DNA from: Acanthosepion esculentum | Lineage: Eukaryota; Mollusca; Cephalopoda; Sepiida; Sepiidae | NCBI GenBank assembly: GCA_964036315.1 | Contig: OZ038488.1 | Span: 69,287,342-69,351,341 of the forward strand | Reading direction: 5' to 3' | DNA length: 64,000 nt | Shown: positions 12,470 through 23,949 of the stretch, one piece after another | Position numbering within the stretch: the first letter of the stretch is position 1 | Layout of the letters: each line of letters opens with the position of its first letter | Made by a program: the position numbers and the translations under genes | The notes under the pieces: model-generated | Told to the model about the DNA's origin: nothing | The model's database searches: none | What the model saw: only the letters and a program-made list of their open reading frames with translations

Positions 12470-12712
12470 GAAATCGGGAAGAAAAAATGGTAGAATATAT
12501 GTTTGATAGTAAAAAAAGAGGCAGCTCAAGATGCGAGTTACGTATTGGAAATGCCAAAATCAAGCAAGTAAAGAAACTGAATTATCTGGGAAATATTTTA
12601 ATAGATAATGGAAAATGTGACACCGAAATCCGAAGGGGCATGGGAATAGCGAAATAGGATTTTCAGAAGATGAACAAAATATTACAACACAGGAAAAGAT
12701 GACTACACCCAC
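12470..12712 (+). pseudogene. RTE-like LINE fragment
   Basis: Plus-strand remnant reading 'SRCELRIGNAKIKQVKKLNY', then 'LGNILIDNGKCDTEIRRGMG', a stop, and 'DFQKMNKILQHRK'. This is the palm-to-thumb segment also present at 10958-11221. No catalytic block is included. Confidence 0.8.
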
Positions 12713-13384
12713 GCATGGAATTCATGATGATGATAATGATGATGATTAAAATAGAGATCATCGCAAACAAATTATCTCCCTTTTTATCATAGCCGGTAAA
12801 TTACTTAAGAAATCGGAACATTATCAAACGGGCATAAATTGTTTTACAGCACGACATGTTTTTGGAATATCCTGTGCATTGTTTCTCCTCACCTCTTTGT
12901 ATTATTCGTAATAGGTTCTCCTTTTGGCTAAACCAAACAAGAATAGCCAATACTGTAATCCCGACCATCCTTATCCGCTGGGTACACTAATAATGGCTGG
13001 CTACGAGTTTCCGAGTATACCCGCCTGTTTGGGTGGCTAGCTGATCCCTCTTGCAAACGATTTCTCAGGCACGTTTGTGTTTGTTGAAAGCCTACAGAGC
13101 GAACTTATGGTTTATAATGTAATTATTAGACTGAGTTACAGTTTCTGGGAGAAAGAGGGCGCGTAATAAGGAGTGATCAATAGTTTTGAACAAGGCCAGT
13201 ACGCTCACATCCTCGGTCACGATGATTTGTGACTTCGTGCTAACACAACAATTGACGTCTTCGAAACAGTTTCCTCTTCCCAATTTCACGCACAAGGCTT
13301 GGATGAATATGTTATGGTTTCAGGCACTTCCCAGCGGGGCTACATATTAGAATCGTCTACCCATAAGAAGTCACCTCCATGACA
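12713..13384. other. Unassigned stretch
   Basis: A short (GAT)n run at about 12727-12748. The rest has moderate GC and no recognised family. The minus ORF 13092-13295 has no recognisable motif. Confidence 0.35.
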
Positions 13385-13399
13385 AATCGACCATAATGG

Positions 13400-13675
13400 G
13401 ATTCGAAACCGAAAACGTTATTTTTAGTGGATACGCGTATTTGAGGAAAAAGTACCGTTTTTTAAAGTGTTTATTTTGTTTACCGGCCTGTGCAATCAAT
13501 AAAATATAATATAGAAAATGTGCCTTCCGCCAGAATGCGAACCTGCGCCCTCCTTCCTAAGAAGAAACGCCGTCTGATCCGACGTACTTTCGACAACTCG
13601 GCTATGGAGAGACTCACAGCCATACAAGGTTCTATTCGCCTTAAAACAATATCTCATCGTTCAGGGTTATTTTTT
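13400..13675 (+). mobile_element. TIR element with tRNA-like core, left part
   Basis: The left end has AACGTTATTTTTAGTGGATA, shared with copies at 14688, 30697, 33885 and 43685, then TTTACCGGCCTG. The interior (about 13520-13610), read on the minus strand, resembles a long-variable-arm tRNA: an A-box-like TAGCCGAGTTG, a 5-bp anticodon stem CGTCG/CGGCG with a 7-nt loop, a variable-arm hairpin and a B box GGTTCGCATTC. The expected right TIR is not seen here. Confidence 0.6.
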
Positions 13676-13787
13676 TTCTAGAAAGGCATGTCTGCTCACT
13701 ATCATATCTGCTGTGGTGTCCTCCCTCTAAAGAGTCTATGTTGGACTCTTCCGCCTACTATAAGATTAGTAGGAGAGAAGGCCTTCT

Positions 13788-14515
13788 GCGAACAGTCGAA
13801 TAGATGTGGTCGGACTGTACTGTCGAAGTTTCTGTCTTTGGAAGAGAGGAACTCGGGCGAGGCTTTGCCGAAGAGCAAAGTTTCTTCCGGGTAGGTAGAC
13901 AGGCCCTGAACCCGCTTATACGGGTTCTAAAGGGAATATTTTTGGCCGAGCCTACGAGCTTGGAGAACCCACAGTAAACTCGGCCTTGTGCCAAATACAT
14001 CCCTCGTGGAGTCGGGGGCTGTTAAATATAACAGTCGAATAGATTGTTCATTACTGTCGAACTCTCTGCCTTGAGCAGAGAGGAACCCAGACGAGGCTTT
14101 GCCGAAGGGCAAAGTTTCGTCCGGGGAGGTAGACAGACCCTGAACCCGCTTATACGGGTTCTAAGGGAATATTTTTGGCCGAGCCTACGGGCTCGAAAAA
14201 CCCACGGTAAACTCTGCCTTGTGCCACATAAATCCCTCGTGGGGGGGGGGGGGCTGTTAAATATTAACAGTCGAATAAATTTGTTCCAGGTGTGTTGATC
14301 AAACTTTCTGCCTCCGGACAGAGAGGATCCCCAGACGAGGCTTTGTCGAAGAGCAGAGTCTCGTCTCGGGAAACAGCTACCCGACCCCGTTTTATACGGG
14401 GTCTATGGGGAAATTTTAGTCGAGCCTACGGGCTCGGATTTCCCCACATTAAACTCGGCCTTGTGCCACATCCTACCTCGTGGGGAGGCTGGTAAATATC
14501 AACAGTCGAATAGAT
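13788..14515 (+). repeat. Three tandem copies of a ~235-bp multi-hairpin unit
   Basis: Each unit starts near AACAGTCGAATA (13791, 14030, 14268; the motif recurs at 14501). A unit contains up to five inverted repeats: CTCTCTGC/GCAGAGAG; a 14-bp stem around GAGGCTTTGCC / GGCAAAGTTTC with two G-U pairs; GAACCCG/CGGGTTC; CGAGCC/GGCTCG; and CTGTTAA/TTAACAG. Copies differ by paired changes in several stems. Near its 3' end the unit has TCGGCCTTGTGCCACAT, also found in SINE family C. Function unknown. Confidence 0.8.
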
Positions 14516-14687
14516 TGAACGCTGGGTCAACCGGCACACACTCACTAGTCGTGTAATACTCTTCTGTTGTACTTATTGTTTAATATATGATATATCTGTG
14601 ACACTAGTTTTGTTATTTCTTTAACCATTTACTTGGTCACAACAATATCCGAAATGTAAACAAAGCAATTTCGAAATTTCTAAAATA

Positions 14688-14935
14688 TTTGTTATTATTT
14701 CAAACTATGTTTTCAGTGGATACTCGTATTTGAGTAAACGTCCCTTTTTTTAAACAGTGTTCATTTTTTCTACCGGCCTGCAAATTCGAAGGCATATTTT
14801 CTTTATTAAATGTTTCTCGAATGCGCAATCCAGTCGACGACGAAATAAATACTGTTTAAAAAAAATCGGGCCGTTCTTCTCAAATACGGGTATTCACTAA
14901 AAATAACGTTTGAAGAAATAAAAATATGTCGGATT
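14688..14935 (+). mobile_element. Foldback copy of the TIR element
   Basis: The left arm (about 14692-14795: TTTTCAGTGGATACTCGTAT ... CTACCGGCCTG) and right arm (about 14835-14915, ending ACTAAAAATAACGTTTGAAG) are inverted copies of each other. The tRNA-like core seen in siblings is deleted. The right end is followed by AATAAAAATATGTCGGATTA, as in the copies at 30.9 and 43.9 kb. Confidence 0.7.
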
Positions 14936-15069
14936 AAAAACATAAAAAATGTCGAATTGAAAATTAAGAAAAAATATATACATATATTAACGCAGTTTGT
15001 ACCAGGGCGACTCTCGCCTTCCCTACTAAGATTATTAGGTAGATTATATAACTGCAATATCTGTCTTAT

Positions 15070-15385
15070 CTTTTAAAAAAATGGTAAAGACGTTGGTTCG
15101 ATCCAGTGACTAGATCCAAAGAGTTGTGAGTTTGATACCAGGCTACAACAGTGGCGAACCAAAAGACTGGGAAAGTTGAGTAAAAGGGAAATAACTGAGA
15201 CATCTGGAAGAGGCATGGCACGTGGAACTAGATCAATCTACCCCGGTGGACGAAATAAAGGGTTCGTTTCGAAATTCTAATTACCTGAAGAAGACCGCAG
15301 CGTACAACGGTCGAAACGTTGTGAATATGACAATGAAGATGGGGATATAAGTCCGAATAATGTAAATATATAATTGCACTGTTAA
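15070..15385 (+). mobile_element. SINE-E, tRNA-derived SINE with hammerhead-like 3' part
   Basis: Same family as 57985-58430 and 62368-62735. The head has GACGTTGGTTCGATCCAGTG and AAGAGTTGTGAGTTTGATAC (B-box-like). The middle has GGCATGGCACGTGGAACTAG and GGTGGACGAAATAAAGGGTT. The 3' part (15278-15327) has the fold described separately. The end is TCCGAATAATGTAAATATA. An inverted copy of the final ~55 bp lies at about 15890-15950. Confidence 0.75.
15278..15327 (+). ncRNA. Hammerhead-like fold in SINE-E
   Basis: Stem I strand TAATTAC (15278-15284); core CTGAAGA (15285-15291, fits CUGANGA); one extra A; stem II GACCG/CGGTC (15293-15297, 15308-15312); GAAA (15313-15316); CG; then GUU as a NUH site; and GTGAATA as the second strand of stem I (6 of 7 pairs, one G-U). 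AACGTT across stem III is self-complementary. The stem III loop is too short for a monomer, so activity would need a dimer. Confidence 0.5.
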
Positions 15386-15659
15386 TGTTTTTCTATAGAA
15401 ATGCATCGTAAATGACGTTACTATAGAAACGCATTGCCCAGTGTTTTACGAGAAAAATTCATTACAATTAATTTTAGATTTTCACTTGTCCAAAGTTAAT
15501 GCAAGTATTACAGAAAAATAGGCCATCATACGTATAATATAAATACATTCTAATGATTTTACTACAGAAATGCAAAATCAAGAACGTGATTGCCAGTGGT
15601 AAGGAACTGCAGCAACCATTACCAGCAGAATAGAGATATTGTATGCATGACTTAAATGT

Positions 15660-16022
15660 CAGTCAGTTATGCGCTATGCGTGATACACGCTTAGGCGATC
15701 ATGTATCTTTCGATACATGACTGACGGTGCAGATTTTTCCTGCTGTAGGTTGCCATTTCTTTCTGCGGTAGACCAGTTGCCATCCAAGGCTATAGAACTC
15801 GGTCTGTCCTGCTACTTACCCATAGCTAAGGGAGAAGAAGAGGATTCATACCTTCCCCAAGGAAGTACATTATACATTCTTCTTCTTCTATAGAAAAACA
15901 TTAACAGTGCAACTATATATTTACATTATTTACATTATTCGGACTTATAAGTGAATGTAAAGGAATTGACTGGAATTCGAACTCGGCTCTCCGATTTCTC
16001 AAACCGAGCCGCTATCCATTAT
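15660..16022 (-). mobile_element. SINE family A (minus strand) with internal insert
   Basis: The 3' hairpin ATGTATC-TTTC-GATACAT lies at about 15701-15718. The body has CATCCAAGGCTATAGAACTC and TACCCATAGCTAAGGG. The tRNA-like head lies at about 15965-16020 (GGAATTCGAACTCGGCTCTC, B box on the minus strand). An inverted copy of the SINE-E tail (15890-15950) interrupts it. Confidence 0.8.
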
Positions 16023-16164
16023 TTCAAATTTATTATAGAAATGTACCGAGAAGTATTTAACAGCAGAAATTAATTGAAAATCAAGAAAAAGGTACTGTAA
16101 TTCGTCAAAATTGATATAAGCATTACTAACTTAATAGGGATGTTGTATGCATAATAGGGGGTTC

Positions 16165-16614
16165 TGGACAGAGGTAGTATCGTTGACGTCTGGCACGCTG
16201 CACTTTCGAGTGGATGGGCATCACTAGTCCTCACCCATCTCCTAAATCTCTCACGTGATGGTTCCAAGTTGGCGGGCCCCGGTAAATCGTTTCAGCTGGC
16301 GTGCTAAACTCAAGTGAATTGGGGGTGTTAACATGGTACCACTGGGCGAAGGAGCTCTTCGACGCATGTCACCGGCTAGGACGGAAGGGTTTCTCAGATG
16401 AGACACCTGGTTGGAAGACACGGGCTGTGGTGTGACCTGAAGAGGGATGGGATCCGCCGGGTTAAAAAGCTCAAGACACGCCACATGATGAGCACACCAA
16501 GAAACCATTCGCGAAGACCCAGGCTCTGGCACGCAACCGCGGCAGACGGAGGAGAATGGTGGACAGCTCAGCACGTCGAGCCCACAATGACTCCTTACAG
16601 GGTTAAGGGCGAAA
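16165..16614. other. GC-rich unrecognised element
   Basis: About 450 bp much richer in GC than its surroundings, open on both strands (minus 16251-16700, plus 16398-16694). It ends directly in a (GAA)n tract. I do not recognise a protein family in either frame. The base composition and simple-repeat tail suggest an interspersed element of SINE-like type, not a host gene. Confidence 0.4.
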
Positions 16615-16677
16615 GAAGAAGAAGAAGAAGAAGAAGAAGAAGAAGAAGAAGAAGAAGAAGAAGAAGAAGAAGAAGAA
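16615..16677 (+). repeat. (GAA)n microsatellite
   Basis: About 21 GAA units at the end of the GC-rich element. Confidence 0.95.
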
Positions 16678-16819
16678 TGTATAATGTACTGTAAATGCAT
16701 GATAATAGTTTTACTACTGAAATGAAATTAAACGCATTCAACTAGAAATTAGTGGAAAATCAAGACGTATTGTCAGTGGTCTGGAATTAATGTAAGCATT
16801 ACTGACAGAATGCAATGAG

Positions 16820-17638
16820 AGAAAAAAAGAAATTTTTCAAATGGATCTTTGGTAGTATAAATACTTTTCAGTAATAATATACAAATGATATAAATACAAA
16901 ACGATATTTATTTGTTTTACTTCATTGTAGTTCTGTGATTTCGTTCTTGATTTCCAGTAAGTCAAAATATGGGTGGCCTCACTGAGACTGACCAAAAGCA
17001 CTCGCATATTCACAATAAAAGACAAACGTTTGATGGAAGAAATAAAAGACGCTGATCATGATGAAAACAAACAAACAAACAAAAAACGAATAACCAATTG
17101 GTCTGAGCCCAGTAGATAAGATTTCATCCAGGAAGATAAAGACGTGGATGTTGACAAGAGGTCTTGATTTTACTTATCTTTAATTTGTTTTGCTTATTTG
17201 TTGCATTTAATCAACGTCAGTTTTCTTTGATTACGCTGCTGGATAGGGAGTTTTATTTTTCACCACCAGATGTCGCCAGGCATCAAGAACAACGGAATTT
17301 GGAAGCATTCCTACAGCTGTTGTTCATTCCTTTTTTGTTTTGATTATTTTTTTTTTCAATTAACCCCTTCGGATCATTATCGCGATGACCAGAGTTTTTT
17401 TTTCCCCCTATAGTCAGTAAACAGAGCGGGAAGTCAAAGATTTCAACAATGGCTCAAATCTCCGTGGGTGGTTGTGTATACGAGAGAAAACTGGTTTCTT
17501 TTATAGTATCGAAAAAAAATACGGAGGCAGATTACATCAAATAAAGATTAAGGGATTTTTTCAATCATGCGCCATGGCCTATTACATTAGAATGTCTGTC
17601 ATCTAGAACATAATCTTTTTTTATTCATTATCACCACT
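16820..17638. other. Unassigned AT-rich stretch
   Basis: No element or gene recognised. It contains AAACAAACAAAC near 17067-17083 and poly-T runs. Confidence 0.4.
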
Positions 17639-17639
17639 G

Positions 17640-17715
<76 letters not shown>

Positions 17716-17722
17716 CATATAC

Positions 17723-17754
<32 letters not shown>

Positions 17755-17768
17755 ATATATACATATAC

Positions 17769-17800
<32 letters not shown>

Positions 17801-17836
17801 ATATATACATATACATATATATATATATACATATAC

Positions 17837-17871
<35 letters not shown>

Positions 17872-17874
17872 CAA
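17639..17874. repeat. (TA)n / (TACA)n array
   Basis: A pure (TA)n run of about 60 bp is followed by alternating (TA)n and CATATACATA blocks at a rough 30-bp period, then (TG)9. ORFs in it are artefacts. Confidence 0.95.
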
Positions 17875-17877
17875 TTG

Positions 17878-17998
17878 TGTATATAGGTAGCAATCCCTCT
17901 TTTATACAAGTTTCATTAAAAAGAATTGACAAGAGACTGCGGTTAGGCTTTTCATTATTTTTTCTTGTGTTCGTATATGTGATTTCTTTTCTGGATAA

Positions 17999-18000
<2 letters not shown>
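17878..18000 (+). mobile_element. Family G repeat fragment
   Basis: It contains CCCTCTTTTATACAAG, TTTCATTAAAAA, GACTGCGGTTAGGCTTTTCA and TTTCTTTTCTGGATAAA. These are shared with copies at 23458, 33157, 33600-33768 (inverted) and 63510. Most copies sit directly beside a (TA)n array. The element type is unknown. The adjoining (TG)n runs 18000-18062. Confidence 0.6.
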
Positions 18001-18064
<64 letters not shown>

Positions 18065-18118
18065 AAGCAGTAAATCCTCTTTTAGGCATATCTGACTGAA
18101 TAAATTACAAACATTACG

Positions 18119-18244
18119 TCAGCTTATTTTTATGATATTCCTTTCATATTCATGAATATTTTTCCGTATATTTCGCACCTTATTTAATTGTAGTATACGG
18201 AAAAGTGTTCGTGAATATGAAAGGATTATGATAAAAATAAGCAG
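18119..18244. repeat. Snap-back palindrome beside (TA)n
   Basis: Arms of about 51 bp (18119-18171 and 18193-18244), roughly 90% complementary, around a ~21-bp loop. Shared words: TTATTTTTATGAT and CCTTTCATATTCA. A pure (TA)n array follows at 18260-18313. Confidence 0.8.
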
Positions 18245-18255
18245 ACATAATATTT

Positions 18256-18259
<4 letters not shown>

Positions 18260-18313
<54 letters not shown>
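18260..18313. repeat. (TA)n microsatellite
   Basis: About 27 uninterrupted TA units. Confidence 0.95.
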
Positions 18314-18315
<2 letters not shown>

Positions 18316-18693
18316 CATGGTTGATTTGTCAAGAAGGACATTTCCTGATGTTATCCGTCTGGAGCGGGGACGATCACAGCGTGCGGCACATTTGGAGAGT
18401 ACCTGAAAACCATACCACGGGTTGACCCAAGCCTCGTGAGTGAGATTGGGTAGACGGAACACTTGGGGCTGTCAATAGCTGTGATAGCATGAAGTCACGT
18501 CATCGTAACCGATGTGCTGGTGTTATTCACATAGCTGAGCATTCTAGATAACACGCTCTCTCCCAGAGTCTGTGACCAAGGTCTGCTCAGTATAGTTGCA
18601 GTATAAACCACAGGTTGGATCCGTGATTTTTGAGCGAGAGTCTGCAATAGAGATTGGCTAGTAGACGGGTATCCTCGAATACGAGTGGCCATC
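18314..18693. other. Unrecognised interspersed segment with (ATT)n tail
   Basis: Moderate-GC sequence between (TA)n and (ATT)n (18694-18743). The composition shift and simple-repeat border suggest an inserted element, but I recognise no family. The minus ORFs show no known domain. Confidence 0.35.
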
Positions 18694-18743
<50 letters not shown>

Positions 18744-18745
<2 letters not shown>

Positions 18746-19345
18746 CGAGTTTAGAGACACTTTCAGGGTATTCTTTTATTTATATAAGAAATATATTGTG
18801 TGAGTTTCATGATATAATATTTACTATTAAAAATATTAAAATGAATTGTTTTGGAGTGTCAGGTTTTATTATGTAAGCAAAATATATTCATCCTAAATTA
18901 TTATCTCTAAATAAATCCAGAAGTTATAAGTCAAAGAAATGTATATTTGATTAACGCTTTATCCCACAAATCTGAATCGATTGTTTTATTATTTAAAATA
19001 TTAATATGGTCTCCTTAGCATTCTAGGGCCTTCACCAGTCTCGTTAAAAGTAGTTAAAACTATGCACAGATAAAAGTAGCGTTTATATTTCAAATTGATA
19101 AACCTACTATTTATTCTTTTCATCATTATTATTATTATTATGAGTGGAATGGACAGAGGTGGTACGTTGTAGTGGTAGTAGTAATGACGATAATGTCCTA
19201 CAATTTATTATTATTATTGAATAGGAGAAAGATATAGACAGTGCCTTAGCTGTGTAGTAGTAATTAGTAGTGGTGGTAACGACTAAAAGTCAAGGAAAAA
19301 TACATCAACAAAGGAACGAATACTTTGTAGAAATAGTTCACGGTA
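18744..19345. other. Unassigned stretch
   Basis: AT-rich with short ATT runs. A (GA)n tract follows at 19348-19382, directly before the RTE-like LINE. Confidence 0.4.
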
Positions 19346-19386
<41 letters not shown>

Positions 19387-19389
19387 GGT

Positions 19390-20860
19390 AATTCACCAAA
19401 AAATGTGGAAGGACCGGAAATATTAAAATCTGAAGTAAGATCGGCACTGGACAAGATGAAGAGGAACAAAGCATCAGGATCAGATGGCATCATAATTATA
19501 AATACTCTCAGCCTTAGACGATTTTCGCATCGTCAAGATCACAGAAGTAAGAAATGAAATATACGACAGTGGTGATATACCGGAAGACCTTAGTAGAGCC
19601 ATCTTCATAGCGCCACCTAAGAAAACAGGTGCAAATGAATGCGAGATCCATCCGACACTCAGCTCCATGAGCCGCATAATCATGCTAATAATCCGAATTC
19701 TGACGCACAGTAGAATTAAACCGTCAATAGAACAAGAAGCGTATGGTTTTTCAAGAACACTAGAACAAAAAATGCTATATTTATGATTCAAATGATACCA
19801 GAAAGAGCAATACAAATGCAGAAGAATTTATATTTATATTTTATAGATTACACAAAAGCATTTGATTAGGTAAAGCACAAATAGCTATTTGAACTTTTAG
19901 GAAAACTTGGGTAGGATGTTAGAGTTATCCAGAATTTATACTGGGAGCAAACCGCCTATATATGGATAGAAAATGAATTGAGTAGGTGCACAAAAATAGA
20001 AAGGCGCGTAAGACAAGGTGGTGCCTTCTCACCAGATTTATTGAACCTCTACTGCGAGGCTATCCTAAGGATGCTGGAGACCCTGCTAGGATTTATTACC
20101 GGTGGGCGCAATCTTAACAATATAAGATGTGCAGATGTTACTGTGTTGGTGCCAGACACAGAAGGAAAACTACAGGACTTCCGAGACAGGGTAGTGAAGG
20201 AAAGCGAGAAGAAAGGACTAACCATCAATTGTAAGAAGATGGAATAGATAGATGCCATCAAGAGAAAAAATCAGGTTCGAACTATGAATTAGAAATGTCA
20301 AAATCAAGCGAGTACAGATGTTTAGATAACTAAGAAGTGTTTTAACAGATTATAGAAAATTTGACAATGAAATCTGAACGTGCAACTAAATAGCAAAAAT
20401 ATACTTTCCAAAAGCTAAGCAAAGTATTAAGAAACAGGAAAATTTATTTAGAAACAAATAAAAGGGTGCTGAAGTGCTATGTAATATCGATCCTCATATA
20501 TCGCAGCAATTGTTAGCCACTTTCCTTATAGATGAAGAGGAGATTGAAGACAACAGAAATATAGTTCTACAGAAGCATGCTGAGAATACCATGAACAGAG
20601 CGCGTAAGCAACAAAGAAGTCTTAAGGAAAAATGGCAGCAGAAAGGACACATAGAGCCAGAACAAGCCTGATGACATTTCTGGGACAAATAATGAAGAAG
20701 GAGGGGTTGGAAAAATTGACACTCACAGGACATATCGAGCGTAAAATGTACTGAATGAGACAATGGGGCAACTACCTAACGAACTTATGTGAGTGGATGG
20801 CAGAACAGGCGGGGTAGGTAAACAAACATTACTGCACGAAATAGGAGATTGTAGAGATCC
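19390..20860 (+). pseudogene. RTE-like LINE reverse transcriptase, decayed
   Basis: The longest RTE-like copy here. In order: 'EILKSEVRSALDKMKRNKAS' and 'GSDGI' (19408-19490); 'IPEDLSRAIFIAPPKKTGAN'; 'LYFIDYTKAFD' then a stop (19835-19868, first catalytic Asp region); 'VRQGGAFSPDLLNLYCEAIL' (about 20005-20070); 'NNIRCADVTVLVPDTEG' where the family YADD is CADV; 'VVKESEKKGLTINCKKME'. After 20280 come thumb and C-terminal remnants. Stops and frameshifts are numerous and the 5' endonuclease region is missing. Both catalytic changes rule out activity. Confidence 0.88.
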
Positions 20861-20929
20861 ATGAAGGAGTGAGTGATTATTATTAATATTATTATTGAAT
20901 AGGGGAAGGGTACAGAGTGTCTGGCTGTG

Positions 20930-20944
20930 TAGTAGTAGTATTAA

Positions 20945-20989
<45 letters not shown>

Positions 20990-21083
20990 AAGTGATATCG
21001 ATTGAGCTACCATTTATTATCATTTTTATATTATTATTTCATCGTGGTAGGATAGAGATGTTAGACTAGTTGTGTAGTAGTAG

Positions 21084-21146
<63 letters not shown>

Positions 21147-21177
21147 CCATCATCATCATCATCATCATAATCACGCC

Positions 21178-21214
<37 letters not shown>

Positions 21215-21464
21215 GAATAAGGAAAGGGTAGAGACGGCCCCTTATTTGTGTAGTAGTAACTAACGTAATATTCATTGTTATTAATATTTGTATTGAATCG
21301 AGGAAGGATGGAGGCATTATTCTAATTATGTATCTATAGTATTAGTAGTATTAGTATTAGTAGCAGTAGTAATGACGTCTATTGAGCTACCAGTTATTAT
21401 TATCTTTATATTATTATTGAATAGTGGGAGGATAAAGGTGGTAGTCTAGTTCTATAGTAGTAGA

Positions 21465-21517
<53 letters not shown>

Positions 21518-21538
21518 CCGCATTTATTATTATTATTG

Positions 21539-21576
<38 letters not shown>

Positions 21577-21600
21577 GTTATTATTATTATTATTATTATC
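20930..21600. repeat. Trinucleotide repeat cluster (AGT, GAT, ATT)
   Basis: (AGT)n 20931-20990; (GAT)n 21085-21145 running into (ATC)n at 21147-21167; (ATT)n 21180-21216; (GAT)n 21464-21517; (ATT)n 21520-21600. A segment of about 330 bp (GTAGTAG..GATGATG..ATTATT) appears twice, so part of the cluster is an old duplication. Confidence 0.9.
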
Positions 21601-22150
21601 ATATGGTGAGTGTTTTTATGTTTTTCACTTGCGTAACACGTGCCATGTATTTTTTTAACCTCCCCTGAACGTTCTTATGCACTTTGCAGACCGACTGCCC
21701 GGTATATTAAACGTGGCGATGAAAAGACGTTTGTGTTAAGACGATAAAAGCGAGAAGTTGGAAGGCAGATGTAAGATGAAATCAAAAATATCAGAAGGAG
21801 AAGAAGAAGAAGATAATAATCGTAAAGAAGAATGAAAATGAAAGGTCGAGCGATAGAGTGAAATCATCTGGGGAACTGGAAGAACCCCTCGCAAAATGGG
21901 CAATGGAGGTCGCTGAAGAAGAGAAAGAAAGAAGTTGGGTGGTGATATAAATAAATAAATGAGAAGAATGAAGAATAAGAATGAGAAAAGCCGCAAAAGA
22001 AAAACCATGTTGAAGAGAAAGCATTTATTCTGTGACGAAATGTACTTGAGAAATGTTAGTAAAGTGCCTTCTCTGACTCCAACACAAAGAAGAGGACATG
22101 TATTCAAAATAATATAAAGAAAGATAGATGTTTGTTTACGGTTAATTACA
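21601..22150. other. Unassigned stretch
   Basis: Purine-rich in the middle. The minus ORF 21736-22173 is phenylalanine/leucine/serine-rich because of that bias and has no recognised motif. Confidence 0.35.
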
Positions 22151-22335
22151 TAGCTGTTCGGAACAATTACCATGAAAATATTTAACGAAGAGTCACAAGG
22201 ATTTTAAGTTACAGTGTGAGAAAATAAATGAATCTGCGATGCCAGGTCAGAACCGATAACATTGCAGATTCTTCTTTGGAAAGAATCTCTAGATACATAG
22301 CAGAATTACTGGAAGTAATCGGTAGATTTATCTTA
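22150..22335 (-). mobile_element. LINE fragment (Jockey/CR1-like)
   Basis: The minus strand resembles 6040-6245 (GAACAATTACCATGAAAATA; GACCGATAACATTACA versus GAACCGATAACATTGCAG; ATTCTTCTTTGGAAAGAATC). This is the segment before the C-terminal domain of the LINE at 5795-7060. Heavily decayed. Confidence 0.6.
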
Positions 22336-22427
22336 CCATGAGCGGTGTGTCTAGGAAACTTGAAGTCGGAAGATAAGTCATTTGAACTTATTTATATATA
22401 ATGTACAGAATTATATATTTTTGTAAC

Positions 22428-22526
<99 letters not shown>
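22428..22526. repeat. (TA)n followed by (AG)n
   Basis: A pure (TA)n run (about 22429-22479) changes abruptly to (GA)n (22480-22525). Confidence 0.95.
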
Positions 22527-22721
22527 AATTTCCCTGACAAGACAAATTGGTATAAGAATATCAATTTTTCTCTGCTCCACATAATTGATCTGGAAATTTG
22601 ATTATATTGTCGACAAATCTCTTTGTATAAAGGAAATTTACATTAACCAGAAAGATGCGTCTCTCTTTTTTAAATTTGGATTTTGTAATGTAACTATATA
22701 CACAAAAATATTTCAATTTCA

Positions 22722-22766
22722 TTTTTGCCTTGAAAAAGTCGGAGGGCGAAACGCATCGGCAAAAAA
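22722..22766 (+). ncRNA. Hammerhead-like motif, core decayed
   Basis: Perfect 8-bp stem I: TTTTTGCC (22722-22729) with GGCAAAAA (22758-22765). Core TTGAAAA (two changes from CUGANGA). Stem II GTC/GGC with loop GGAG. GAAA (22748-22751). Then CGCA and AUC as the NUH-like site. The paired ends sit exactly where a type I hammerhead needs them. Probably inactive because C3 and G8 equivalents are changed. Confidence 0.5.
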
Positions 22767-22799
22767 CTAAGATTTTTTTTCCCAATTGTCATCTCATAC

Positions 22800-22803
<4 letters not shown>

Positions 22804-22857
<54 letters not shown>
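22804..22857. repeat. (TA)n microsatellite
   Basis: Pure TA array between the hammerhead-like motif and an inverted RTE-like 3' end. Confidence 0.95.
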
Positions 22858-22858
<1 letters not shown>

Positions 22859-22955
22859 GAGCATGGATTTTTTTCTAAATGCCGTGTCCCTTCAGGACAT
22901 AGGTAATCACAGCACTCCCCAGAATCCTTTCATTTTAATAACTGCGAATATGTAT
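22856..22955 (-). mobile_element. RTE-like LINE 3' end (minus strand)
   Basis: About 98 bp forming an almost perfect inverted repeat (one mismatch noticed) with 25085-25195. On the minus strand it encodes '[12 protein letters not shown]' then a stop, the C-terminal end seen in other RTE-like copies here ('LKGHGT' at 48.45 kb). The (TA)n at 22804-22857 lies on its 3' side, as a LINE tail would. Confidence 0.7.
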
Positions 22956-23715
<760 letters not shown>

Positions 23716-23793
<78 letters not shown>

Positions 23794-23949
23794 TATAGGA
23801 TTGGTGTATATGGAATAAAATCTAACAACCAAAAAAAATACTATTCTTAAAAGAATGCTCAATACAAAGTAGAACAAATATAATTTATTCGAAAATTATA
23901 ACATAAATATGTTATAAAATCACTACAAACATATTTGTTATGATTTTAG

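Larger units (their letters stand above)
15392..16815. repeat. Degenerate ~140-bp repeat, interrupted
   Basis: Recurring words (TACTAYAGAAATGC, GAAAATCAAGA, CAGTGGT..GGAA, GCATTACTGACAGAAT, TTGTATGCATRA) occur at about 15405-15665, 16030-16150 and 16690-16815. They are separated by a SINE and a GC-rich insert. Similar words occur at 31210-31350 and 43540-43690. This looks like an old satellite or dispersed repeat split by insertions. Confidence 0.5.

Noticed and set aside
13520..13610. A selenocysteine or suppressor tRNA with UCA anticodon
   Set aside because: The loop lacks U33, the acceptor stem is not evident, and siblings at the same element differ in the loop. It is a decayed tRNA-like core.
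13788..14515. Hammerhead ribozymes in the 235-bp unit
   Set aside because: No CUGANGA core lies at the right distance from a GAAA. The hairpins follow a different plan.
16251..16700. Minus ORF of 149 codons as a host exon
   Set aside because: It starts in a (GAA)n-derived poly-Ser run. The rest is GC-rich with both strands open and no recognised domain.
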